Below, one piece after another: positions 32,429 to 41,152 of a stretch of 64,000 nt of DNA (its first letter is position 1; every line of letters starts with the position of its first letter). The DNA is from JALELF01 sp964473455. Its GTDB lineage: Bacteria; Bacillota_I; Bacilli_A; RF39; UBA660. The stretch covers positions 62,001 through 126,000 of the forward strand of contig CAYYQX010000001.1 in the NCBI GenBank assembly GCA_964473455.1, given 5' to 3'. A program made the position numbers and the translations under genes. The notes below the pieces were generated by a model. That model made no database searches. It was given only the letters and a program-made list of their open reading frames with translations, and had not been told where the DNA came from.

Positions 32429-32458
32429 ATTATAGCAAATACAAGAATGCAATGTCAA
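32429..32458 (-). promoter_or_regulatory. Promoter of the RNase J-like operon
   Basis: TTGACA (32453-32458), 18-base spacer, TATAAT (32429-32434) with TGC upstream: consensus hexamers plus extended -10. Confidence 0.8.
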
Positions 32459-32461
32459 AAA

Positions 32462-33298
32462 TTAATTTATTTCAATAACCCCAATGTCCATTTTATATAA
32501 AAAGTTGAAATGCTTAAATATCTTTGCAGAATAACTAAGTTTTATAATACCATATGACACTATAAAAAGCACGCTATTTATTTTCATCAGTCCACGAACA
32601 TTTTTAGGGAAAAGAGTTTTTTCCGGTGAGATTAAACCGTTATTCCCTTTCCATTTAGGCATCAAGCCTCCATGAGTATGACCAGATAATACCAAATCAA
32701 TCTTTTCAAAATTTTTGATTTCTTTACTCATTAAATCCTTTGAACTGTGAGTAAGTAAAATATTATAGTTGTCCTTTATTACAAATTTTTGCTTATTAAA
32801 TTCTTCAACAAACATATCATTATTTTTACATTTATCTTTATAGTAATTACTTGATACAGTATACCCTATAAAATTAATATTATTTTCTAAATATGTTTCG
32901 TTATCTAAAACAATGATGTTTTTTACTTCTTTTATACATTTTATTGTCTTTTCTTTGTCTTCTTTTTTATAGTCATCATATTCTTTTTTGGTTGTGTTTC
33001 TCATTTCGTGATTTCCAAAAATGATTATGACCTTTGAGATAACAGATAAATCTTTTAAAAATTTGTGAAAAGCTTTTCTTTCTTTTATATTATCTAAAAC
33101 ATACTTGTCATCAATTAAATCTCCTGTTATACATATATAATTTGGACTTATTTTTTTTACTAATTTTAGTATAACTTCAAATCTTTCTACTTTAAAAGAT
33201 TTGTGAAAATGAATATCTGATATGTGGACTATCTTTGTCTTAATTCTTTTTTTTGTCTGTATTTTGTATTCTAACACATTGCATTCTTTTTTATTCAT
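32462..33298 (-). CDS. Metallophosphoesterase, YkuE/YaeI-like
   Basis: 278 aa calcineurin-like enzyme. The two-metal site motifs are present in order: HISDIHFH, ITGDLIDD, FGNHEMRN, a THSS segment and LSGHTHGG. YkuE/YaeI proteins act on phospholipid head groups or UDP-sugars; here there is no signal peptide, so it is probably cytoplasmic or peripheral. No Shine-Dalgarno sequence is visible before ATG at 33298, only AT-rich bases, so initiation may be weak or leaderless. It follows rel by 39 bases. Confidence 0.86.
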   Translation of the reverse strand: MNKKECNVLEYKIQTKKRIKTKIVHISDIHFHKSFKVERFEVILKLVKKISPNYICITGDLIDDKYVLDNIKERKAFHKFLKDLSVISKVIIIFGNHEMRNTTKKEYDDYKKEDKEKTIKCIKEVKNIIVLDNETYLENNINFIGYTVSSNYYKDKCKNNDMFVEEFNKQKFVIKDNYNILLTHSSKDLMSKEIKNFEKIDLVLSGHTHGGLMPKWKGNNGLISPEKTLFPKNVRGLMKINSVLFIVSYGIIKLSYSAKIFKHFNFLYKMDIGVIEIN

Positions 33299-33337
33299 AA
33301 ATTATTTTACCATTTAACTCTAACTTTTTTTGATTTC

Positions 33338-35464
33338 TCATTTCATACTTCTTTCAACTTCAATCACATTGTTTAAACTCTTTAAATCTTCAATATATTT
33401 TTCTAGTTCTTTAACGTCTCTTACTAAAACAGTTATTTCATACAAAAAATTATCACTGTTGTTAATGAAATTAGTACTTTGAACTACAATATCATTATTG
33501 GAAGTTTTAGCAATTACATCTAATAAAACATTTTTATTATCAAGTGTGTGAATAAGAATATTTGTAGGATATTTTTTTGTGATTTTATCATTCCACTCAA
33601 CATTAATTATTCTATCTGTTGTATTTAAGATGTTTGGACATTCTGCTTTATGAACAGAAATTCCATTTCCTTTTGTTATATAGCCTATTATTTTGTCTCC
33701 GGGAATTGGCATACAACAAGCCGCAATATTTACTTTTATCTTATCAATTCCTTTAACAATAATATCGTCTTTTATTATAACCTTAGGAGCTTCTTTGTTT
33801 TCTGTTTTTTTAAGAATTATTTCTTCTTTTGATAGGTTCTTATTATAAACAGTATTTATAATACTATTAACTGGTATTTTGTTAGACGCAATTGCGATAT
33901 ACAATTCATCTAATTTCTCCAGCTTAAATTCTGTTAAAACTTTAGAAATATTTTGTTCCACTAAAAAATCATTTGAACTTATTTTTTTCTTTCTAAGTTC
34001 TTTTGCAAGCATTTCTGTTCCTATTTTTAGATAATCTTTTTTTTCTATTTTACTAAAGTACGCTCTTATTTTATTTTTTGCTTGATTTGTTTTGGCAATA
34101 TTTATCCATTCTTTAGATGGCGTACTTGTATTATTTGTGTTTATCTTAACAATATCATTATCTTGCAATTCATAGTCTAAAGAAACAATTGTATTATTTA
34201 CTATTGCTCCAACCATTTTATTACCAACTTGTGTATGAACTTTATAAGCAAAATCTATGGGTGTTGATCCAATTGGAAGTTCAACCGCATCTCCATTTGG
34301 AGTAAAAACATAGACACTATCTTTAAACATTTCTTCATCAGCATTTTTTGTCTCTTCTTCGTCACTAAGATTCATAAGAGATTTAAAAAACTGTAGTTTT
34401 TGTTCCATAGCACTTTGAAGACTAACTTTGCCGCCTTCTTTATATGACCAGTGCGATGCGATTCCATTTTCGGCAATACGGTCCATTTCTTCAGTTCTTA
34501 TTTGAATTTCAAAGCAATTGCCTTTTGGTCCGAAAACTGTAGTGTGAAGAGACTGATACATATTTGATTTTGGCATTGCGATATAGTCTTTAAATCTTTT
34601 TGGAACAGGTTTGTATTTGGCATGAATAAGACCTAGCGCTTGATAGCATTCGTTTTCTGTATCAACAAAAACCCTAAGAGCTAACAGGTCATATATATCA
34701 TCAAAAGTTCTTCCTTTATTTAACTTAGTATAAATACTGTATATGGCTTTTGCTCTACCTTTAATTTTGTGTTTAATGCCATTTGCCGTAAGTATATCCG
34801 ATACTTCTTTGATCATTTTTTCAACCAAAGCTTCTCTTTCAACTTTTGTTTGATTTAATTTTTCTGAAATTGAATAATATGCTTCTGGTTTTAAATATCT
34901 TAGAGATAAATCCTCTAATTCACTTTTTATATTGTTCATTCCTAATCTATGAGCAATTGGAACCAATATATCTAGCGTTTCTTTAGCTTTTAATTTTCTT
35001 TGATCTTCCGTAAGAGCCCAAATAGTTCTCATATTATCTAATCTATCAACAAGTTTAATAATTATTACTCGAACGTCTTTACTTAATCCAACAAGTATTT
35101 TTTTATGATTTTCAATAACTACTTCGCTGTCACCAAAAAAATTTAGCTTGTTTATTTTTACAACTCCTGTTACTAATTCATATATTTCATTACTAAATTC
35201 CTTTTTTAATTCTTCATTTAGTTCTGGATGTTTATCTAAGGTATCGTGAAGTAAAGCTGAGCTTATTGTTTGATAATCAGCTTTAATGTCAGATAAAATA
35301 TATGCCACGTTTAAAGGATGAATAATATAATTATCCCCATTAATTCGTTTTTCGTTTTCATGCGCTTGAGAAGCAAAAAAATAAGCTGATTCAATTACTT
35401 TTAAATCTTCTTTTTTTATATAATCAAGTTTATCTATTAAGTCTTTTAATGTTGTTATTTTCAT
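33338..35464 (-). CDS. rel: RelA/SpoT-family (p)ppGpp synthetase with altered hydrolase motif
   Basis: 708 aa, full long-RSH layout: HD hydrolase domain (about 25-180), synthetase domain (about 230-350), TGS (about 380-440) and C-terminal ACT. The synthetase keeps RFKDYIAMPKSNMYQSLH and FEIQIRT; RFKD is the form found in bifunctional enzymes. The hydrolase has His49 and the His73-Asp74 pair, but HDxxED reads HDTLDK (Asp77, Lys78), which may weaken ppGpp breakdown. TTGATT-17-TAAACT (35484-35512) is a probable promoter. Confidence 0.94.
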   Translation of the reverse strand: MKITTLKDLIDKLDYIKKEDLKVIESAYFFASQAHENEKRINGDNYIIHPLNVAYILSDIKADYQTISSALLHDTLDKHPELNEELKKEFSNEIYELVTGVVKINKLNFFGDSEVVIENHKKILVGLSKDVRVIIIKLVDRLDNMRTIWALTEDQRKLKAKETLDILVPIAHRLGMNNIKSELEDLSLRYLKPEAYYSISEKLNQTKVEREALVEKMIKEVSDILTANGIKHKIKGRAKAIYSIYTKLNKGRTFDDIYDLLALRVFVDTENECYQALGLIHAKYKPVPKRFKDYIAMPKSNMYQSLHTTVFGPKGNCFEIQIRTEEMDRIAENGIASHWSYKEGGKVSLQSAMEQKLQFFKSLMNLSDEEETKNADEEMFKDSVYVFTPNGDAVELPIGSTPIDFAYKVHTQVGNKMVGAIVNNTIVSLDYELQDNDIVKINTNNTSTPSKEWINIAKTNQAKNKIRAYFSKIEKKDYLKIGTEMLAKELRKKKISSNDFLVEQNISKVLTEFKLEKLDELYIAIASNKIPVNSIINTVYNKNLSKEEIILKKTENKEAPKVIIKDDIIVKGIDKIKVNIAACCMPIPGDKIIGYITKGNGISVHKAECPNILNTTDRIINVEWNDKITKKYPTNILIHTLDNKNVLLDVIAKTSNNDIVVQSTNFINNSDNFLYEITVLVRDVKELEKYIEDLKSLNNVIEVERSMK

Positions 35465-35514
35465 GCTTTCACTTCCTAAAATAAGTTTATCATTTACATA
35501 GTTTTAAATCAAGA

Positions 35515-35540
35515 AAATAAAAAAGTTAGGAATTCCTAAC
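35515..35540 (-). terminator. Terminator of the 35536 gene
   Basis: Palindrome GTTAGGAATTCCTAAC (35525-35540) with a T-run on the minus strand; the TAG stop lies inside. Confidence 0.8.
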
Positions 35541-36138
35541 CATAGTTAACCATCGATAAAATTTCTCTTGTTTGTTTGCATAGTCTTTTTTCTCTTTCGG
35601 GAATAATTTGGCCGTTCAAAAATTTAACAGCTAGTTCCTCTGACCCATTTTTTGCATTCGCAATAGTGTCAGCTATAACTTCTAAAATTACGTCTGGTAA
35701 ATCATATATTTCATTACTCCATGTGGTTAAATCACAATAGGTTCTAGTAATTAAGGCTCCTATTATTTTGGGATGTGTATAAGTAGCAACTAAGGAATCA
35801 AAATCTAAAATATATTTCATTAGTTTTAACTTATCGCCTATCTCATCTTTAAATAAAGCTCTTTTTTCAGTCTCAGTTACACATTTTTCTAAATTAATAA
35901 TTTGTTCAACTGCAAAGCCACTTCTAAAATGCTTTAATAAATCCAAGTCTAGTTTCCCAGAACATATTAGCATCCTTATATGCATAAAAAAAGCTCTTGT
36001 TAAATCTACGCTATTTCTTCCTGAAATAATTTGTTTTAATTTTTCTTTACTGTTTAGTATTTCTTCAACAGTTCCAATTTGCTTAATTATATTGTTACAC
36101 AAGTCATCACTATAGTTTAGTTTTACTCCTTGGTGCAT
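35536..36138 (-). CDS. Unknown cytoplasmic protein, 200 aa
   Basis: No recognised family; nearly all helical, no membrane segment. Contains FFMHIRMLICSG and an acidic middle (DEIGDKLKLMKYILDFDS). Four of its residues are cysteine or more, spread without a CxxC pair. Single-gene unit: a near-consensus promoter (TTGACA-17-TATTAT) and its own terminator. The ribosome site is GAGGGG, another G-rich variant used by unknown genes in this window. Confidence 0.7.
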   Translation of the reverse strand: MHQGVKLNYSDDLCNNIIKQIGTVEEILNSKEKLKQIISGRNSVDLTRAFFMHIRMLICSGKLDLDLLKHFRSGFAVEQIINLEKCVTETEKRALFKDEIGDKLKLMKYILDFDSLVATYTHPKIIGALITRTYCDLTTWSNEIYDLPDVILEVIADTIANAKNGSEELAVKFLNGQIIPEREKRLCKQTREILSMVNYG

Positions 36139-36161
36139 AAAAACCCCTCTTCCGGCTTTAT

Positions 36162-36190
36162 ATAATAATAGTTATTCTTCTTTTTGTCAA
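36162..36190 (-). promoter_or_regulatory. Promoter of the 35536 gene
   Basis: TTGACA (36185-36190), 17-base spacer, TATTAT (36162-36167); a second TATTAT lies three bases nearer. Confidence 0.75.
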
Positions 36191-36191
36191 G

Positions 36192-36217
36192 AAAAAAGTT
36201 AGAAATTCTAACTTTTT
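36192..36217 (-). terminator. secDF terminator
   Basis: Stem AAAAAGTTAGA/TCTAACTTTTT with a tiny loop and T-run. Confidence 0.85.
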
Positions 36218-36231
36218 AATTAAAACTTATT

Positions 36232-38418
36232 CTATTCTTCATACCACTTCTTTTTATTTATCTTGCCAATATTTTTTTTCTCCATGTAATACCATATTTG
36301 ACTAGCAATCAATATACTAGACATTGTTCCAAAAATCAAACCTATAAATAAAGCTATATTGAAATTTAATATTTCATATGAACCAAATATAATTAAAGCA
36401 ATTACAGGAAAAAGAGTTGTTAGAGTTGTTATGATGCTTCTGTTTAATGTTTTTTTAATAGAAACATTAACTACGTCTTTTAAGTCTTCTTCTTTAAACT
36501 GTAAGCCAAGCTCATTTCTTTTTTCTCTAATTCTATCAAAAGTTACGATACTGTCATTTATTGAATAACCTATTATAGAAAGAATAGCTGCAATAAACAA
36601 ACCTGAAACTTCTAAATTAAATAAACTAAATATTACAACAACAAGTAAAACATCATGCACTAAAGCAATTATTCCACCTACTGCATAATTAAACTTAAAT
36701 CGCATTGAAATATAGATAATAATTCCAATTGAAGCAAATATTAAAGCTTTTATTGCATTAAAGATTAAATCTTTTTTAACAACATTAGAAATAACACCTA
36801 TTTCAGTATAAGCACTATACTTATCATAAAAATATGTGTTTACTTCATTTACTTTTTCTCCGTCTATTACATCACTGATTGTTAAAATATAATTTGTTTC
36901 ACTTATTTTATCAATGTCTACAAGTTCATAATTCAAACCTTTTATATCATTGATTATTTCTTCCTGAGTAATATTAGAAGCTTTTATATTGACGCTTGTT
37001 CCACCTCTAAAATCAAGGCCTAAATTCAATCCTTTAAAAATTAATGAACCTATTCCTATTAATATAAAAAATCCGATAAAAATAATATATTTCTTGCCTA
37101 GTTTTACAAATTCTAGTTTTTTAAATCGTTCTTTTTTTTCTTTCACATATCCAACAAATAGTTTTTCTTTATTATCAAAAAATCCAGTTTGAACGAAAAA
37201 CTTCAAAAGATATCTTATAAAGTAAACCATTATTATGAAAGTTACAAAAATACTTAACATTAACATCGTTGCAAAACCTTTAACACTACTTTCTCCAAAT
37301 ATAAATAATACTAAAGCAACTATAAATGTTGTTATGTTAGCGTCCATTATCGTTAAAAACGAATTTTTGTTACCATTCTTAAAAGCAGTTTGAAGGCTTT
37401 TTCCTTCTTTAAGTTCATCTTTTATTCTGGCAAAATTGATAACTGCCGCATCGATGCTCATTCCAATACCTATCACTAAAGCTGCGATCCCAGGTAATGT
37501 TAAGACACCACCTATTAAATAAAAAAGTAGAAAAGCTAAATATGTATAAACAAGAATTCCAAGACATGAGATTAATCCGGCAAAGCGATAAATTAAAGTC
37601 ATAGCAGCCATAATTAAAACTATGCCAATGATTCCGGCAAATAAACTCTTATTTAATGTATCACTACCAAATTCAGCTGTTATTGTTCTTGAAGAAATTT
37701 CTTTTAAATTGGTAGGCATAGAACCAGAGTTTATTAAATTAACTAAGTTCTCAACCTTTTCTTGAGTAAATTTATTTTCTCCTTTTGGGCCACTTATAAT
37801 AACATCTCCTGAAAATCCTTGAGAAACCGTTGCAGCACTTAAACAGTTAGAAGAATCATTTCCACAAACTTTTCCTTCAACACTAAAAGAATCACCTTCT
37901 TCATAATCTAACCAAATAACAATAGTTTTATCTTCACTTTCACTAATTGCTTTTGTTACTTGATAAAACGTGTCTTTATCTTTTATTGCAAGTGAAACTG
38001 CTGGGTTTAAGGACTCATCTGTTGTAACTTTTGCCCCACCACTTTTTAAAACTTCACTAGTCATAAGTAAAGTGTCCGCTGTATCTCTAAAAGTTAATAC
38101 TGCTTGTTTACCCAAAATCACTCTTGCTTCATCAGGGTCTTCAATACCAGCAAGACCTACTCTTATCCTATTGTCACCTTCAATGGTTATGGATGGTTCT
38201 GAAACACCCAATACATCGATTCTTTTTAAAAGTGTTTTATATGTATTAGATACCATGTCTGTTGTTAGTTCTTCCCCTATTGGTTCTACTTGATATAACA
38301 CTTCAAAACCACCTTGTAAATCTAAACCATAATTTAAGTTTTTAAATAAAAGGTTAAATGTTAATCCTATTGCCAGTACAATTCCTATTATTAATAAACT
38401 AATCCCTGTTTTCTTCAT
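36232..38418 (-). CDS. secDF: Fused protein-export membrane protein SecDF
   Basis: 728 aa from the ATG at 38418, with AAGGTG upstream; the GTG three codons earlier overlaps that site. SecD half: N-terminal membrane helix, NYGLDLQGGFEVLY, large periplasmic-side loop, then five helices (IGIGMSIDAAVINFARI). SecF half starts near residue 435 with LNLGLDFRGGTSV and ends in five helices with IGYSINDSIVTFDRIRE. The fusion uses the proton gradient to pull proteins through SecYEG and is usual in Firmicutes. It overlaps the comN end by 20 bases. Confidence 0.97.
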   Translation of the reverse strand: MKKTGISLLIIGIVLAIGLTFNLLFKNLNYGLDLQGGFEVLYQVEPIGEELTTDMVSNTYKTLLKRIDVLGVSEPSITIEGDNRIRVGLAGIEDPDEARVILGKQAVLTFRDTADTLLMTSEVLKSGGAKVTTDESLNPAVSLAIKDKDTFYQVTKAISESEDKTIVIWLDYEEGDSFSVEGKVCGNDSSNCLSAATVSQGFSGDVIISGPKGENKFTQEKVENLVNLINSGSMPTNLKEISSRTITAEFGSDTLNKSLFAGIIGIVLIMAAMTLIYRFAGLISCLGILVYTYLAFLLFYLIGGVLTLPGIAALVIGIGMSIDAAVINFARIKDELKEGKSLQTAFKNGNKNSFLTIMDANITTFIVALVLFIFGESSVKGFATMLMLSIFVTFIIMVYFIRYLLKFFVQTGFFDNKEKLFVGYVKEKKERFKKLEFVKLGKKYIIFIGFFILIGIGSLIFKGLNLGLDFRGGTSVNIKASNITQEEIINDIKGLNYELVDIDKISETNYILTISDVIDGEKVNEVNTYFYDKYSAYTEIGVISNVVKKDLIFNAIKALIFASIGIIIYISMRFKFNYAVGGIIALVHDVLLVVVIFSLFNLEVSGLFIAAILSIIGYSINDSIVTFDRIREKRNELGLQFKEEDLKDVVNVSIKKTLNRSIITTLTTLFPVIALIIFGSYEILNFNIALFIGLIFGTMSSILIASQIWYYMEKKNIGKINKKKWYEE

Positions 38419-38695
38419 TTTCTTCACCTTCTAAATATAGTATTCTTTTACTATCTTTTACTTTTTCTTTAAAATATTGGTCTATTAATAACACATTAGC
38501 ATTTAATATGTCGCTTACCATTTCCGATATAGATAAATCAATGGCATTTTTCCATTTGATTTCTTTTAAATAATTCCAAATATCTTCTTCACAAATGTAT
38601 TCATAACCAGTTGTTTTTAATTCTGATATTTTTGTGTTTAAGGCGGGTTTTATATACTCATAAAGATCTTTAATTGTTTTAAATTCTACTTTCAT
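38399..38695 (-). CDS. comN: Post-transcriptional regulator ComN-like protein
   Basis: 98 aa helical protein. The sequence FKTIKDLYEYIKPALNTKISELKTTGYEYICEEDIWNYL matches the general ComN (YrzD) pattern, and in Bacillus comN lies directly upstream of secDF as here. ComN acts on comE mRNA and binds DivIVA in B. subtilis; its role in this organism is unknown because no competence genes are visible. Overlaps secDF, which implies coupled translation. Identification rests on synteny and weak pattern. Confidence 0.75.
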   Translation of the reverse strand: MKVEFKTIKDLYEYIKPALNTKISELKTTGYEYICEEDIWNYLKEIKWKNAIDLSISEMVSDILNANVLLIDQYFKEKVKDSKRILYLEGEENEENRD

Positions 38696-38741
38696 TCTTA
38701 ACTCCTATATAATTTCAAGTTAAATTTTAAATCTAATATTT

Positions 38742-38771
38742 ATTATACAACGTACTAGTAGATAATTGCAA
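38742..38771 (-). promoter_or_regulatory. Promoter of comN-secDF
   Basis: TTGCAA (38766-38771), 18-base spacer, TATAAT (38742-38747). Confidence 0.7.
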
Positions 38772-38772
38772 G

Positions 38773-38797
38773 AAAAAAGCTAGGTTTTGCCTAGTTT
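38773..38797 (-). terminator. Terminator of the 38823 pilin-like gene
   Basis: Stem AACTAGG/CCTAGCTT with loop of five and T-run; it abuts the comN promoter. Confidence 0.75.
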
Positions 38798-38822
38798 ATA
38801 CTTCTGAAAAACAATATTTTTA

Positions 38823-40778
38823 TTACCAGCCAAGTACATATGGATTAGTCATTGTTCCGCTTCCAGATTCTATCTTCATTGTAGATATTAAATTAAATGT
38901 CGGGCGAACATTAGCATACGTAACAGAAGCAACCGCACCATAAATATGACCATAATTACTCATTAAAGATATATTTCTGTTTGAAGCGTTTTCTCTATTT
39001 ATTAATAAAACATTAGTATTTAAATCGTTCCCGCTAAACATATCTCCCCATATTGGCATTCCAATTTTTGCACTAACTACACCGTCACTTATTCTTGTTG
39101 GATATGTCCCAGAAGTATCCGTATTAAACAAACTTCTAACATAATCTAGTCCGTTTGCATATACATTCAAGTTCCAGTTTGCATTTACTATTTTAGTCTG
39201 AACACTACTACTAAGCCACGTATAAAAACCATTGGTCGTATTGTTTAGAAAATACCCTACGTTTTCTCCATCAGCATACGCATAGGCACCACTTCCTTGA
39301 GTTGGTTTAAAGTAATTATTATCATTACATCCTGTATACACAGCCACAGCTGAATCACAAGAATTAGCTAAGTAGAAATACGGAACATTTATACCAGAAC
39401 TCATTGCTACTGTGCTTGATAGCCCTCTTAAAATATCCGCTCTTTGAATCATTATTGTTCCATCACTATTTACTCCAATTACCCTGTATCTTACTTTTGT
39501 TTTATCGTAGGTATAACTTATTCTGCTTGTTGTTCTTTCTAGTGTATTAACAGATGTATTCCCACTACCTTCTTCACTTATATAGATATATGATCCTACA
39601 GTTACTGTATTTAAATAATCACCACTGTCTTTTTCTTCATTGACCGTTAAAATATATGGATTTTTTGCCATTCCATATTTATCATCAGCGTTTATGCCAT
39701 CCTCTTTGGATTCTATTAATAAATCAGCACTCAAATAAATTACTGGTCTTACTCCTTGGGCATTTGTATTTGTAGCGGCAACTAGCGCTGTATCATATGT
39801 TACGTATGAACTATTATCATTATGAGTTGACCACAGTTGAGTTGTTGTTCCGTGTTTTGTTATTGTAAAACTTCTTTCGTCTTCATCTAGAAAGCTTCCA
39901 CCTAGACTTCCACTTACTGTTCCATCTAAAGCATAAACATAATCTTCAAATGTTAATAGTCCTACTTTATCTGTAGATACACTTGAACAGTTTGATATTG
40001 AAGTAAAACTTGTTACTTTGCCACTTGTCAATGTTATCCCACTTGGTTCATCTAAACAGAAATTTCCTGTTAATAAAAGGTCTGTTCTACTTAGATTATT
40101 ATAATATATTCCATCTTGTTCTGAATTACTGTCTATTTCATTTAACCACTTTCTTACCCATGAACTACTCCATGTATTAGTATCTCCATAAGAAATAGCT
40201 GTTACTGAATTTGCAGTTACTAGTTTAACATAATTAGATGTTGTTTCTAATACTTGCCATAATTGACCTGAATACCATACCCAATTTTTGATAGTTGCCT
40301 TATCTGTTTTATTTCCAATGACTTTCGTTACACTTGTTCCATTAACACTTTTACTTGTTAAGTGAGTAGCTCCTATATTAGTCTCTACAACCGTTTTTAA
40401 CGTTCCAGCGCTTGTTGCTTTTTTACAATATGCCAAAATATTTTCACTATTACATATATATCCATTTATTACTAAATCTGTTGCATTATATGTTCCATCA
40501 GCATTTAGTGTTACACTTCCACTAGTTGGATTCTCGCCACTTAAAATTATATCTTCATTTGGGAATGTTATTGTTAGCGGCAGCGTTTCTTCTGTACCCA
40601 ATTGACTCTCTGCATAATAATTTTGAACGGCTTTTACTACACTTAAAGTTGAATTTTCTTTTGCTTCTCTTCTGGTATCTTCAATTATATTTAAAATTAT
40701 AGGGGTTGCAATAACAGCAATAACGGCAATTATCACTATTACTGCTAAAAGCTCTATTAAGGTGAATCCTTTTTTCAT
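38823..40778 (-). CDS. Large pilin-like surface protein with tandem DUF6273-like domains
   Basis: 651 aa. A canonical type III prepilin signal, MKKGFTLIELLAVIVIIAVI, with Glu at +5, then the pilin helix. Mature pilins are about 150 aa; the remaining 500 residues form two similar units, about 150-375 and 395-645. Each has a tryptophan-rich stretch and ends in a VRPVIYLS or VRPTFNLI motif followed by KNPYIL or TNPYVL, like the DUF6273 domains of gut Firmicutes. Many Asn, Ser and Thr residues; few cysteines. Transcribed alone with its own promoter and terminator; no pilus assembly genes nearby. Confidence 0.82.
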   Translation of the reverse strand: MKKGFTLIELLAVIVIIAVIAVIATPIILNIIEDTRREAKENSTLSVVKAVQNYYAESQLGTEETLPLTITFPNEDIILSGENPTSGSVTLNADGTYNATDLVINGYICNSENILAYCKKATSAGTLKTVVETNIGATHLTSKSVNGTSVTKVIGNKTDKATIKNWVWYSGQLWQVLETTSNYVKLVTANSVTAISYGDTNTWSSSWVRKWLNEIDSNSEQDGIYYNNLSRTDLLLTGNFCLDEPSGITLTSGKVTSFTSISNCSSVSTDKVGLLTFEDYVYALDGTVSGSLGGSFLDEDERSFTITKHGTTTQLWSTHNDNSSYVTYDTALVAATNTNAQGVRPVIYLSADLLIESKEDGINADDKYGMAKNPYILTVNEEKDSGDYLNTVTVGSYIYISEEGSGNTSVNTLERTTSRISYTYDKTKVRYRVIGVNSDGTIMIQRADILRGLSSTVAMSSGINVPYFYLANSCDSAVAVYTGCNDNNYFKPTQGSGAYAYADGENVGYFLNNTTNGFYTWLSSSVQTKIVNANWNLNVYANGLDYVRSLFNTDTSGTYPTRISDGVVSAKIGMPIWGDMFSGNDLNTNVLLINRENASNRNISLMSNYGHIYGAVASVTYANVRPTFNLISTMKIESGSGTMTNPYVLGW

Positions 40779-40809
40779 ACTGATTGCTCCTACTTTTATT
40801 TTCTTATAT

Positions 40810-40839
40810 ATTATATCATATTTTCTTGCTTGTTAACAA
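40810..40839 (-). promoter_or_regulatory. Promoter of the 38823 pilin-like gene
   Basis: TTGTTA (40834-40839), 18-base spacer, TATAAT (40810-40815) with TGA upstream (extended -10). Confidence 0.65.
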
Positions 40840-40866
40840 AAAAAATCACTATTTAATTAGTGATTT
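40838..40866 (-). terminator. rpoZ terminator
   Basis: Stem AAATCACTA/TAGTGATTT with a six-base loop and eight T. Confidence 0.85.
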
Positions 40867-40869
40867 AAA

Positions 40870-41076
40870 TTATTCTTTGTTTTCAGTAATATGAATCAAA
40901 CCTTTATCTATTTCTTCAAGAACTCTTCCTATATTTTTTTTAGCTGTGTATTCTTCTTCTTTCATTTGATAAAACTTTGTTTTCTCTATTTCTCTTACTC
41001 TTTCCGAAACTATATTAACAAGTAAGTATTTCGAACCTACCACTTTTAACAATTTGTCTATCGATGGATATATCAT
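40870..41076 (-). CDS. rpoZ: RNA polymerase omega subunit
   Basis: 68 aa. MIYPSIDKLLKVVGSKYLLVNIVSERVREI matches the omega pattern (PSIDxLL, SKYxLV, RAR-like), and the tail EEYTAKKNIGRVLEEIDKG carries the second conserved segment. Helps fold the beta' subunit. A possible promoter (TTGAAA-17-TATGCT, 41097-41125) precedes an excellent AGAGGAGG site. Confidence 0.88.
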   Translation of the reverse strand: MIYPSIDKLLKVVGSKYLLVNIVSERVREIEKTKFYQMKEEEYTAKKNIGRVLEEIDKGLIHITENKE

Positions 41077-41152
41077 AGTTGTACCTCCTCTTATTTAGCA
41101 TATAATAAAAAAAATGAACTTTCAATTGATTTGTCTTTTTATTTACATTTTT

